Both the position numbers and the translations under genes were made by a program. The notes under the pieces were generated by a model. It did not search any database and was not told the origin of the DNA. It worked only from the letters and a program-made list of their open reading frames with translations. A DNA stretch of 10,843 nucleotides from Pseudomonadota bacterium (GTDB lineage: Bacteria; Pseudomonadota; Gammaproteobacteria; Xanthomonadales; Marinicellaceae), in NCBI GenBank assembly GCA_008501575.1, contig QQUO01000313.1, forward strand, positions 1 through 10,843, read 5' to 3'. Below are positions 1-6,622 of the stretch, in pieces (the first letter of the stretch is position 1; every line of letters begins with the position of its first letter).

Positions 1-110
1 AAAATTGTCTCTGTAAATAATACGCTAATTAAAGATCAAAAGCGATCTTGTCCTAAAGCATAGCCCTTTTTTTTATGGTTACAACCGCAGATAAATGACG
101 CAATATTGGC

Positions 111-1745
111 TTATGGTGTGTAATAAGTGGCTGCACCCGGGCCCACCGGAAGACCCAAAACAAAAACCCACAAATAAAACAGCAAAGTCCAGCCGACAAA
201 GAACACGATGTTATAAGGCAACATGGTGGCAATTAAAGTACCGATACCTAAGTCTTTTTTATAGCGACAGGCCATGGCCAGAATCAGGCCGAAATAACTC
301 ATCATCGGGGTGATGACATTGGTCACGGAATCGCCGATTCGATAGGCGGCCTGGATGGTTTCCGGGGCATAACCCACCAGCATGAGCATCGGTACAAAAA
401 TCGGTGCGGTCACTGCCCATTGTGCCGAGGCACTGCCCAGGGATAGGTTCACCATGCCACACAGGATAATAAAAAACAGAAAAATAATGGGCCCGTCTAA
501 GCCCATACTTTGAATAAAAATAGAGCCTTTAATCGCCAACACCGTACCTAAATTAGACCATTTAAAGAAGGCCACAAATTGTGCCGCAAAAAACACCAGA
601 ACAATATACAAACCCATGGTGCCCATACTCTTACTCATGGCATCGATGACATCACGGTCATTCTTCATGGTGCCGACCACCTTGCCGTAAACAAAACCGG
701 GAATGGCAAAGGTGATAAAAATAAACACCACGATACCTTTTAAGAACGGAGAACCGGCCACTTCACCGGTTTCCTGATGGCGCAAAATACCCCACTCAGG
801 AACGATGGTTAAGGCCAATAATATGCATAAAATAAGAAAACTTAAACCGGCCATTTTGAGGCCTTTTCTTTCTTGGTCCGTGACGCCTTCAATTTTTTGT
901 TCACCCAAGTCAATACTGGCTTCTTTGTCATCATACTTGCCGAGGCGTGGCTCAACAATTTTCTCCGTAACAAAGGTCCCCAAAATGGCAATCAAAAAGG
1001 TACTGACAACCATAAAATAATAATTAACTTCCGCACCAACAGAATAAGTCGGGTCAATCAATCGGGCGGCTTCTTCAGTAATGCCGGACAATAATGGATC
1101 CACGGTGCCTAAAAACAAGTTAGCGCTGTAACCCGCCGAGACGCCGGCAAAAGCCGCTGCCAAACCGGCCAATGGATGTCGGCCCAAAGAATGAAAAATC
1201 ATGGCTGCCAGTGGAATCAACACCACATAACCCAGCTCTGAAGCGGTGTTTGACACCACACCCGCAAACACGATGGTCAGCGTGACCATACGCTTTGAAG
1301 CACCCATCACCATAGAGCGCATGCCGGCCGATAACAGCCCCGAATGTTCAGCCACTGAAACACCGAGCAAAGCCACTAAAACCGTTCCCAAGGGTGCAAA
1401 GCCGGTAAAGTTAGTCACCAATCCGGCAACAATCCGCCGCAAACCTTCGGCAGAAAACAAAGAAATCACTTCAATAACACCACCTTCAACCCGGCCACCA
1501 CCTTCCGGTCGTGGGTCGGCCGCACTGATGCCCAACCACTCAGCAAAACCACTGAATAAAATCACAAACAAGCAGAACAGGGCAAATAAGGTCACCGGAT
1601 GCGGTAATAAATTCCCCAACCACTCAATAAAAGCTAAGAATTTAGCAAACCAGCCACCGGATTGTTTAGGGGGTTTTTGTGGCGTTTTGGATAAGTTTTT
1701 GTTTGTGGATTTGGTCTCGGTTACTGACTCAGTTTTTGAATTCAT
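111..1745 (-). CDS. AbgT family transporter (p-aminobenzoyl-glutamate / sulfonamide type)
   Basis: This is a 544-residue polytopic inner-membrane protein of the AbgT family. Family members import p-aminobenzoyl-glutamate (E. coli AbgT) or export p-aminobenzoate and sulfonamides using the ion gradient (MtrF, YdaH). It has a polar Lys/Ser/Thr/Pro-rich N-terminal stretch of about 30 residues, then hydrophobic segments from about residue 50 to 530, consistent in length with the family. The family's functional region is recognisable: Ser438/Ser440 and Trp443 in GSASAQWAVTAP, Pro448, and Arg469, Asp472 and Pro480 in AYRIGDSVTNVITP. Asp216 in GTVDPLLSG probably matches the conserved aspartate of MtrF. 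The start is the ATG at 1745; no strong Shine-Dalgarno is visible, but the next upstream sequence offers no better start. It lies downstream of, and in the same direction as, the amidohydrolase gene. Family assignment is firm; substrate and direction of transport cannot be read from sequence. Confidence 0.93.
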   Translation of the reverse strand: MNSKTESVTETKSTNKNLSKTPQKPPKQSGGWFAKFLAFIEWLGNLLPHPVTLFALFCLFVILFSGFAEWLGISAADPRPEGGGRVEGGVIEVISLFSAEGLRRIVAGLVTNFTGFAPLGTVLVALLGVSVAEHSGLLSAGMRSMVMGASKRMVTLTIVFAGVVSNTASELGYVVLIPLAAMIFHSLGRHPLAGLAAAFAGVSAGYSANLFLGTVDPLLSGITEEAARLIDPTYSVGAEVNYYFMVVSTFLIAILGTFVTEKIVEPRLGKYDDKEASIDLGEQKIEGVTDQERKGLKMAGLSFLILCILLALTIVPEWGILRHQETGEVAGSPFLKGIVVFIFITFAIPGFVYGKVVGTMKNDRDVIDAMSKSMGTMGLYIVLVFFAAQFVAFFKWSNLGTVLAIKGSIFIQSMGLDGPIIFLFFIILCGMVNLSLGSASAQWAVTAPIFVPMLMLVGYAPETIQAAYRIGDSVTNVITPMMSYFGLILAMACRYKKDLGIGTLIATMLPYNIVFFVGWTLLFYLWVFVLGLPVGPGAATYYTP

Positions 1746-1759
1746 CGCTGGTGGTTGTT

Positions 1760-1780
1760 GAACAAAAGCGCTTATTGTTC
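1760..1780. repeat. Inverted repeat just upstream of the AbgT gene
   Basis: The arms GAACAA (1760-1765) and TTGTTC (1775-1780) are perfect inverted repeats separated by 9 bases that contain the palindrome AAGCGCTT. The element sits about 15 bases before the ATG of the AbgT gene, where a bound protein or an RNA hairpin could affect expression. I do not recognise the operator family, and a chance occurrence is possible. Confidence 0.3.
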
Positions 1781-1929
1781 ACTAACGACCATGAATTTGC
1801 AATAAAAGTCGGTTAAACAGTATTGACTGATAAAGCGCCTTGGGTACCCGGCAATCACCAAATTCAGGGTGGCGCAGCACCGATTTTATTAGCTATCTAC
1901 GCCTCTTTGCAGAAGCGTAAAGCAGTGAA

Positions 1930-1949
1930 CTCACAATTGTGGCTGTGAG
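1930..1949. repeat. Short inverted repeat between amidohydrolase and AbgT genes
   Basis: CTCACA (1930-1935) and TGTGAG (1944-1949) form a 6-bp stem with an 8-base loop, overlapping the 10-base palindrome CACAATTGTG (1932-1941). It lies 10 bases after the amidohydrolase stop codon. No run of T follows on the minus strand, so it is not a standard intrinsic terminator; it could be a weak 3' hairpin or processing site. The half-site spacing does not fit a CRP site (TGTGA-N6-TCACA). Confidence 0.25.
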
Positions 1950-1958
1950 AGCGAACGT

Positions 1959-3290
1959 TTATTTAACCCGTTGACCATGTTTAAATACCATATCCACATC
2001 TTGTAATAAATTGATATAACGCAGAACATCGCCCTTAACGGCGATAATATCGGCATATTTACCGGGCGTGATGGTACCCACTTCATGGTCTTTTTTCATC
2101 ATCACAGAGGGCCAATAAGTGGCGCCCCGAATGGCATCCATTGGTGACACCCCCATTTCACGAACCCAAATGTCGAGTTCATTCCAGGTGGATTGGCTGT
2201 GAAATTTTAGTGGTATACCGCTGTCGGTACCGACCAATAAAACCACACCGGCATCGATGAGCTGTTGAAATTTTCGCTTTAAAGTGGGTTTGCGTTTACT
2301 GGTGATTTGAAAATAGGATAACCGTTCCGGATGTTCAATAGAGCCCTTAATGTCGTCAATAATGTCCTGGGGTAAGTCTAAGTGCCAGCTGGTATTATCG
2401 AGTTTTTCCGGATTATTTTTGACATAATCATAATTAAACAGGCCCTCAACAGTTGGGGTCCAAAATAAGGGACCGATGTTCATTTGCGCCGCCCTTTCAC
2501 GTAAACCCGCGATAACCTCCGGTGGATACTCCGGTGCAGTGGATAAACCGGTGTGTTCAAAATTATCGACACCTGCTTTCAACCCCAATAATATTTCTTT
2601 GGGTCGGTGGGCGTGGGCCACCACAGGTAAATTATTTTTATGGGCTTCGTCAACCACAGCCATTAACTCTGCTTCAGACATTTGATCCTGGTCGATCAGC
2701 TTGATGACATCAACACCGGCATCCGCGAGTCTTTTGACTTTTTTTCTGGCATCCTTGGCATCGGTTACACCCCATCGATATAATTCTGTGCCAGGATAAG
2801 GTTCTTTTTGAATAAAAGGACCTGAAACATACATGGTTGGACCGGGAATATCACCCCGATTGATGGCATCACGGATATTGATAATGGCCTCTAAGGGCGC
2901 GCCTAAATCACGCGCCGAAGTCACCCCTGCCATGAGTAACTGATGCGCCGAAGCCGGCATAATATCTTTTTCAAACCGGGGTGGATAGGTGCTGTGCCAA
3001 TGTTTGTAATCGGCATGTCCATTAATTTGCAGGTGGACATGCATATCCCATAAACCCGGTAAAACAGTCATACCTTCAGTGGAGATGATTTTGGCTGCAG
3101 AAGGGATTTCTATTTCACCAACCGTTCCCACGGCAGTAATTTTATCGTCGCGAATAATAACCACACTGTTTTGAATTGGCTGGTCTTTAAAACCATCAAT
3201 TAACATCCCGCCCACCAAGGCTTTAATGTCTTCAGCCTGGGCAGAGAATTGAGCCATTATGGCCACAACAATGAAACTAAATTTAATCAT
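1959..3290 (-). CDS. Secreted metal-dependent amidohydrolase (imidazolonepropionase-like, carboxylysine type)
   Basis: A 443-residue amidohydrolase-superfamily enzyme. Residues 1-19 are a hydrophobic signal peptide with a likely cleavage after AQA, so the product is probably periplasmic. The binuclear metal site is complete: His84 and His86 (DMHVH), Lys197 (DVIKLID, expected to be carboxylated), His226 (VVAHAH), His246 (NFEHTG) and Asp356 (GTDSG). The C-terminal motif TPGKYADIIAVKGD (408-421) is the usual small beta-domain ending of the superfamily. Characterised secreted relatives in this clade are Xaa-Pro, Xaa-Arg or Xaa-Lys dipeptidases, and others act on lactams or N-acyl compounds; the substrate here is unknown. 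The start is well supported: AAGGAG (3302-3297) lies 6 bases before the ATG. It is first in a likely unit with the AbgT transporter and has its own promoter. Confidence 0.92.
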   Translation of the reverse strand: MIKFSFIVVAIMAQFSAQAEDIKALVGGMLIDGFKDQPIQNSVVIIRDDKITAVGTVGEIEIPSAAKIISTEGMTVLPGLWDMHVHLQINGHADYKHWHSTYPPRFEKDIMPASAHQLLMAGVTSARDLGAPLEAIINIRDAINRGDIPGPTMYVSGPFIQKEPYPGTELYRWGVTDAKDARKKVKRLADAGVDVIKLIDQDQMSEAELMAVVDEAHKNNLPVVAHAHRPKEILLGLKAGVDNFEHTGLSTAPEYPPEVIAGLRERAAQMNIGPLFWTPTVEGLFNYDYVKNNPEKLDNTSWHLDLPQDIIDDIKGSIEHPERLSYFQITSKRKPTLKRKFQQLIDAGVVLLVGTDSGIPLKFHSQSTWNELDIWVREMGVSPMDAIRGATYWPSVMMKKDHEVGTITPGKYADIIAVKGDVLRYINLLQDVDMVFKHGQRVK

Positions 3291-3296
3291 GGTATG

Positions 3297-3302
3297 CTCC
3301 TT
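3297..3302 (-). promoter_or_regulatory. Ribosome binding site of the amidohydrolase gene
   Basis: AAGGAG read on the minus strand, 6 bases before the ATG at 3290-3288. It fixes the start used here, which also produces a clean signal peptide. Confidence 0.8.
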
Positions 3303-3345
3303 AATTTATTGTATTGCATCGGTTGTTGCGATGTCTTTAGATACA

Positions 3346-3375
3346 ATTATATGTTAAGTCCCTAATAAATGTCGC
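3346..3375 (-). promoter_or_regulatory. Probable sigma-70 promoter of the amidohydrolase gene
   Basis: On the minus strand a perfect -10 box TATAAT (3351-3346) is preceded, after an 18-base spacer, by GCGACA (3375-3370), which matches four of six bases of the -35 consensus. Transcription would begin near 3338, giving a leader of roughly 48 bases before the ATG at 3290. No extended -10 TG is present. The perfect -10 in AT-rich DNA could be chance, but its position suits the gene. Confidence 0.45.
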
Positions 3376-3464
3376 CTTATTTATTGAATTGTTCCATTTA
3401 TTACTGCGTGTAGCGATTTTGACCCATTGTGGCAAAAAAAATACCGTAAAAAAACAGAGAAACA

Positions 3465-3481
3465 AAAGCTGGGACAGGCAT
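3465..3481 (+). repeat. Near-identical 17-base direct repeat, copy 1
   Basis: AAAGCTGGGACAGGCAT here matches AAAACTGGGACAGGCAT at 5284-5300 at 16 of 17 positions, including 13 identical bases in a row (CTGGGACAGGCAT). The two copies are in the same orientation and bracket the two membrane-protein genes. Around copy 1, AGCTG (3467-3471) and CAGCT (3484-3488) form a small inverted repeat that copy 2 lacks. Confidence 0.55.
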
Positions 3482-3621
3482 CGCAGCTATCTAAAATCAG
3501 GTAATTATTAGATATATTTTCTATTCAGAGGAGGTGCTCATTAAGATTTATATACATCAAGTTCTTTTTAATTAAAAATCGGTGCTTAACTGTAATAGAA
3601 TAATCGATTTGGTTGCCATCC

Positions 3622-4371
3622 ATGTCCTCAAAAATTAATATTTCCCATATCCTTCGTCTGTCTGAACAATCCTTTAAACAGAATATTAAGCCATTATTGT
3701 TATTTGGCGCAGTATTCGGAGTCGTTATTTTTTCCTTGAGCTATTTAACAATGATCATTAATCGTAGATCTGCGTTTATTCTTATCTATCCCTTTTTATT
3801 AGGGGTTATATACGCTAAGTTTGCGGTATTAATTCATCGTTGTGTTTTGTTAAAAGAAACAAGTTATAAGAATATATTTAAATGGCGGTCAGAAGAAGTT
3901 CTCTTTATGTTGGCAATTTTTGGCGTTGTTATTTTGCTTATGTTTTTAAGCTGGATATTGTTGACCCTGTTGATGATATTAGGAGATTTCGGTGGCGGTA
4001 AACAAAGTACACTGAGCGGAACAAGTAAAGTTATACTGTTCGGTGTTTATATGATAGGCGCGGTGATTGCTTCACGTTTGGCGTTAATTTTCCCATCCTT
4101 GGCCATTGGTAATCGTGTCAATATGAATGCAATTTGGAACAAGACAAAAAACCATAAATGGATGTTGTTTTTTTTAATTATTGTCTTTCCAATGGTGACA
4201 TCTATTCTTCTTGATTTTATCCCGGGTTTTGGGTTTCTTATGGTTTTTGTCTCAGGAATCATCACCCTTCTGGTGGTGATGTTTGAAGTGATTATTCTGT
4301 CCCATTGTTACAGTGAAATTATATGGCAGCCTCGAGAAGATCATAATCCGACAGAAGGGATCGAAGTTTGA
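3622..4371 (+). CDS. Uncharacterised six-segment inner-membrane protein
   Basis: A 249-residue protein counted from the ATG at 3622. It is strongly hydrophobic with about six membrane segments (near residues 22-44, 50-72, 93-120, 135-160, 178-198 and 203-228) and a charged C-terminal tail. The pattern FAVLIHRCVLLKE (67-79) and SRLALIFPSLAIG (151-163) resembles a widespread group of uncharacterised proteobacterial membrane proteins with a His-Arg-x-x-Leu-Leu motif after the second segment and an Arg-Leu-x-x-x-Phe-Pro-x-x-Ala motif later; this is recollection, not a database result. No catalytic residues or transport signature are evident. An in-frame TTG at 3613 could extend it by three residues; neither start has a good Shine-Dalgarno, so ATG was preferred. 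The gene is noticeably AT-rich compared with its neighbours. The DUF6090 gene follows 74 bases later in the same direction. Confidence 0.75.
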   Translation: MSSKINISHILRLSEQSFKQNIKPLLLFGAVFGVVIFSLSYLTMIINRRSAFILIYPFLLGVIYAKFAVLIHRCVLLKETSYKNIFKWRSEEVLFMLAIFGVVILLMFLSWILLTLLMILGDFGGGKQSTLSGTSKVILFGVYMIGAVIASRLALIFPSLAIGNRVNMNAIWNKTKNHKWMLFFLIIVFPMVTSILLDFIPGFGFLMVFVSGIITLLVVMFEVIILSHCYSEIIWQPREDHNPTEGIEV

Positions 4372-4391
4372 GCTTGGTTTTAAATTTTATT

Positions 4392-4418
4392 TTGCCTGAA
4401 AGCGTATCCGTTTATAAT
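4392..4418 (+). promoter_or_regulatory. Possible promoter of the DUF6090 gene
   Basis: A perfect -10 box TATAAT (4413-4418) follows TTGCCT (4392-4397) with a short 15-base spacer; shifting the -35 one base to TTTGCC gives 16. Transcription would start near 4425, about 20 bases before the ATG at 4446, leaving room for the AAGG ribosome site at 4435-4438. This suggests the gene can be expressed separately from the membrane protein upstream. Confidence 0.4.
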
Positions 4419-4445
4419 TAAAAGGATTCATCAAAAGGTAACAAG

Positions 4446-5216
4446 ATGCTGACACGCTTACGAATAATCAGACGACGGCTGTTAGGAGAACGGCGCTTCA
4501 GTAATTATCTATTGTATGCCCTTGGCGAAATTCTGTTGGTGGTTGTGGGGATTCTGATTGCTGTTTCGATTAATAACCATTATCAAAATAAAGCCACTCA
4601 GGCCAAAGCGCAGGTTTATTTAGCCGGATTAAAATCCGAGTTCCTTGATAACAAACAAAAGCTGGCCGTCCTGATTGACGTGAATAACAGCAATCTGGCC
4701 AGTGCCCGTGCCCTTACAGAATTAATCAATCAACCTTTGGAGCAAGTCGATGAGGTGCACTTTTCGCAGTTACTGATGCAAGCGCTTAATAACGATGTGG
4801 CCTATAACCCGAATAATTCATTACTCACGGAAATGATGAACTCGGGTAGTCTAAAGGATATTGAACCGGCCCGATTGCGGCGTTTTTTAACCAACTGGCT
4901 GGCTAATTTAGAAGACATTGCCAAACAAGAACAAGACCTCAAGCTGCAAAGAGAATATTTAATCGACTTCTTCCGTGGTTCTGACACCCGCTTTAAAACG
5001 GTTTTACAACAGGCTGACGCACTGGCTGCCGGTGCTCATGAAAGCACAGATTCGCCGGTAAAAAGTAACCTGCACCTGTTACAGTCGCAGGCATTTGAAA
5101 ACAATTTATTGATGTTTATCCTCACCAGCGAAGCCACCGAGACGAACCATTACCGGCCATTGATGGATAATTTGAACACCATTCTGACTTTGATTGAAGA
5201 GGCCATTGATACATAA
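4446..5216 (+). CDS. DUF6090 family membrane-anchored protein
   Basis: A 256-residue protein whose N-terminus matches the DUF6090 pattern as I know it: a basic stretch with LRIIRRRLLGERRFSNYLLY, then YALGEILLVVVGILIAVSINN (about 24-44), one membrane segment with a conserved Gly-Glu at its start and an Asn-Asn at its end. The rest (about 45-256) is soluble, polar and mainly helical in character, with probable coiled-coil stretches near 45-85 and 150-175. The positively charged N-terminus predicts that it stays in the cytoplasm and that the large C-terminal domain is periplasmic. The family has no known function and is common in marine Bacteroidetes and also found in gammaproteobacteria. The start ATG has AAGG (4435-4438) 7 bases upstream. 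It follows the unrelated six-segment membrane protein gene and may share its transcript. Confidence 0.8.
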   Translation: MLTRLRIIRRRLLGERRFSNYLLYALGEILLVVVGILIAVSINNHYQNKATQAKAQVYLAGLKSEFLDNKQKLAVLIDVNNSNLASARALTELINQPLEQVDEVHFSQLLMQALNNDVAYNPNNSLLTEMMNSGSLKDIEPARLRRFLTNWLANLEDIAKQEQDLKLQREYLIDFFRGSDTRFKTVLQQADALAAGAHESTDSPVKSNLHLLQSQAFENNLLMFILTSEATETNHYRPLMDNLNTILTLIEEAIDT

Positions 5217-5283
5217 CTGGATTGTTAAGCCATATAATCACAAGTCTATTTCAGCGATTAACTGCCGTCTATTTTGAGTTAAT

Positions 5284-5300
5284 AAAACTGGGACAGGCAT
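5284..5300 (+). repeat. Near-identical 17-base direct repeat, copy 2
   Basis: AAAACTGGGACAGGCAT, the partner of the copy at 3465-3481 (16 of 17 identical). It lies 67 bases after the DUF6090 stop codon and just before the palindrome cluster. The match ends at the T of position 5300; the following bases differ. Confidence 0.55.
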
Positions 5301-5330
5301 GAAAATTTTGGTTTTTTTTATATCGTAGCC

Positions 5331-5443
5331 GCAGGGCTTGTCCCTGCCATGCCCCGTATCATATGGGATACATTGGTGGCAGAAATCGCAATAGTAAGAC
5401 CATTGATTACGGCCAGATTAGATTCGGCACCCGCAAGGGGTGC
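5331..5443. repeat. Cluster of short palindromes (possible dispersed repeat)
   Basis: Three perfect inverted repeats lie close together: GCAGGG/CCCTGC (5331-5336 and 5342-5347), GTATC/GATAC (5356-5360 and 5367-5371), and GCACCC/GGGTGC (5427-5432 and 5438-5443). The first and last are GC-rich 6-bp stems with 5-base loops and would form stable small hairpins in RNA. No T run follows the last, so they are not classical terminators. The style resembles intergenic palindromic repeats found in many copies in proteobacterial genomes; copy number cannot be judged from one window. Confidence 0.4.
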
Positions 5444-5589
5444 GGTTACGGGTGATAAAAACAGGTTGATGGTTGTGCGGTTTGACAAATCGGCCAGTCG
5501 CTTGACCATGTTTTTATTTGTGCGTGGACATATTCATACAAAAATAATAAGCTGAGTTTATTCACTCAATAATTTTTAATCATAGTTTT

Positions 5590-5594
5590 AGAGG
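5590..5594 (+). promoter_or_regulatory. Ribosome binding site of the adenine deaminase gene
   Basis: AGAGG lies 6 bases before the ATG at 5601, inside the small palindrome GAGGCCTC (5591-5598). It supports the chosen start. No convincing promoter was found directly upstream; a TTGACA at 5482-5487 has no matching -10 box. Confidence 0.6.
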
Positions 5595-5600
5595 CCTCGA

Positions 5601-6605
5601 ATGACAAAACCACTGTACCAATCACTTCCCAAAGCAGAATTGCATATGCACATCGAAGGCAGTTTTGAGCCGGAGTTGATGTTTGAAATTGCCGCGCGCA
5701 ATGGCATTAATTTGCCATATAAATCTATAACCGATTTAAAAAATCTTTATGACTTTAATAATCTTCAGGAATTTCTGGATATCTACTATCAAGGTGTCAG
5801 TGTGCTCCAAACCGAGCAGGATTTTTATGATTTGACGTGGGCTTATTTGTTGCGAGCGCAAGCGGATCATATTGTCCATACGGAAATTTTCTTTGATCCA
5901 CAATCCCACACAGACCGCGGTATTGATTTTGACACAGTTATCAATGGACTGTATCGGGCATTGATGGATGGTGAATCGCAGTTGGGTATCAGCTTTGGGA
6001 TTATTGCTTGTTTTTTAAGGCATTTACCGGAACAAGCGGCATTTGATATTTACCCGGATATTGTGCGCCACAAGGATAAAATTATTGGCATTGGTTTGGA
6101 TTCTTCTGAACTGGGCCATCCACCGGAAAAGTACCAAAGAATATTTGCTCAGGCGAAAAAGGACGGCTTTAAATTGGTGGCACATGCCGGCGAAGAAGGG
6201 CCGGCAGACTATATCTGGCAAGCCATTAATTTATTAGAAGTGGATCGCATCGATCATGGCAATCGCTGTTTGGATGATGCTGAATTGGTTAAAACAATTG
6301 TCGCTAAAAATTTAGCTTTAACGGTTTGTCCCTTGTCGAACTTAAAACTAAAGGTGGTTGCTGATTTAAAAAATCATCCGGTTAGAACAATGTTACAGCA
6401 GGGCATTAGGGTAACGATAAATTCAGATGATCCAGCTTATTTTGGCGGTTATTTAAATGAAAATTTTGCCCGGTTACAAACTGCCATTGGTTTGAGTGAT
6501 GAGGAAATAAAACAATTAATTCATAATTCTTTTACCGCCAGTTTTTTACCACCAGACCTTATCCAAAAACACCTGACTCGTTTGCAATCGAGTGGGCATA
6601 ATTAA
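5601..6605 (+). CDS. Adenine deaminase (adenosine deaminase superfamily, Aah1-like)
   Basis: A 334-residue cytosolic zinc enzyme that should convert adenine to hypoxanthine and ammonia in purine salvage. All metal and catalytic residues of the adenosine deaminase fold are present: His15 and His17 (ELHMH), His195 with Glu198 (VAHAGEEG), His219 (RIDHG), and Asp276-Asp277 (NSDDPAYFGGY). Several motifs point to the bacterial/fungal adenine deaminase subgroup (yeast Aah1, Pseudomonas PA0148) rather than true adenosine deaminase: EIFFDPQSHTDRG (95-107), IACFLRHLPE (135-144), GLDSSELGHPPEKY (165-178), CPLSNLKL (243-250). Length fits the family. Automatic pipelines often call such genes add. The gene stands alone, with convergent neighbours on its right, and is more AT-rich than the efflux genes. 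Substrate preference is inferred from motifs only. Confidence 0.9.
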   Translation: MTKPLYQSLPKAELHMHIEGSFEPELMFEIAARNGINLPYKSITDLKNLYDFNNLQEFLDIYYQGVSVLQTEQDFYDLTWAYLLRAQADHIVHTEIFFDPQSHTDRGIDFDTVINGLYRALMDGESQLGISFGIIACFLRHLPEQAAFDIYPDIVRHKDKIIGIGLDSSELGHPPEKYQRIFAQAKKDGFKLVAHAGEEGPADYIWQAINLLEVDRIDHGNRCLDDAELVKTIVAKNLALTVCPLSNLKLKVVADLKNHPVRTMLQQGIRVTINSDDPAYFGGYLNENFARLQTAIGLSDEEIKQLIHNSFTASFLPPDLIQKHLTRLQSSGHN

Positions 6606-6622
6606 CAAATTGTACAAATAGC

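Larger units (their letters stand above)
3291..3612. other. AT-rich divergent intergenic region
   Basis: This stretch separates the leftward amidohydrolase gene from the rightward membrane-protein gene. It holds a probable leftward promoter (3346-3375), a small inverted repeat CATCG/CGATG (3317-3321 and 3329-3333) in the amidohydrolase leader, one copy of a near-repeat ending in CTGGGACAGGCAT (3465-3481), and an isolated strong Shine-Dalgarno-like sequence (3527-3536). No open reading frame with a usable start is seen. It is visibly richer in A and T than the flanking metabolic genes. Confidence 0.6.
5217..5600. other. Gene-free region with palindromes and repeat-like sequence
   Basis: This region lies between the DUF6090 gene and the adenine deaminase gene. 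From left to right it contains the second copy of the 17-base near-repeat (5284-5300), a run of eight T (5313-5320), and a cluster of short hairpins between 5331 and 5443. Open frames exist on both strands across about 5318-5555, but none has a ribosome site and neither product resembles a known protein. The minus-strand frame ends in GMAGTSPAATI, a tail I associate with spurious proteins translated from dispersed repeats. It is best read as non-coding, possibly repeat-derived DNA, followed by the leader of the deaminase gene. Confidence 0.5.

Noticed and set aside
32..49. Inverted repeat AAGATC/GATCTT downstream of the AbgT gene, near a T run at 67-74
   Set aside because: As a terminator for the minus-strand gene it lacks a following T run, and the T run on the plus strand is too far from the stem. 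It is a weak AT-rich stem, probably chance.
1246..1761. A 171-codon open frame antisense to the start of the AbgT gene
   Set aside because: It lies entirely opposite a well-recognised transporter, has no ribosome site, and its Pro/Thr/Lys-rich product looks like a frame shadow of membrane-protein codons.
1930..1949. Possible CRP site in the gap before the AbgT gene
   Set aside because: TGTGA and TCACA half-sites are present, but their order and spacing do not match TGTGA-N6-TCACA.
5482..5487. Perfect TTGACA as a -35 box for the deaminase gene
   Set aside because: No acceptable -10 box lies 15-19 bases downstream on the plus strand.
5318..5555. Two overlapping open frames on opposite strands (5318-5509 minus, 5349-5555 plus)
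   Set aside because: Neither has a Shine-Dalgarno sequence, neither product resembles a known domain, and both cross the palindrome cluster. I treat the stretch as non-coding.
5553..5568. TGAGT/ACTCA hairpin followed by AATAATTTTT as a terminator
   Set aside because: The 5-bp stem is too weak and the T run is interrupted. It lies about 35 bases before the deaminase start, in its probable leader.
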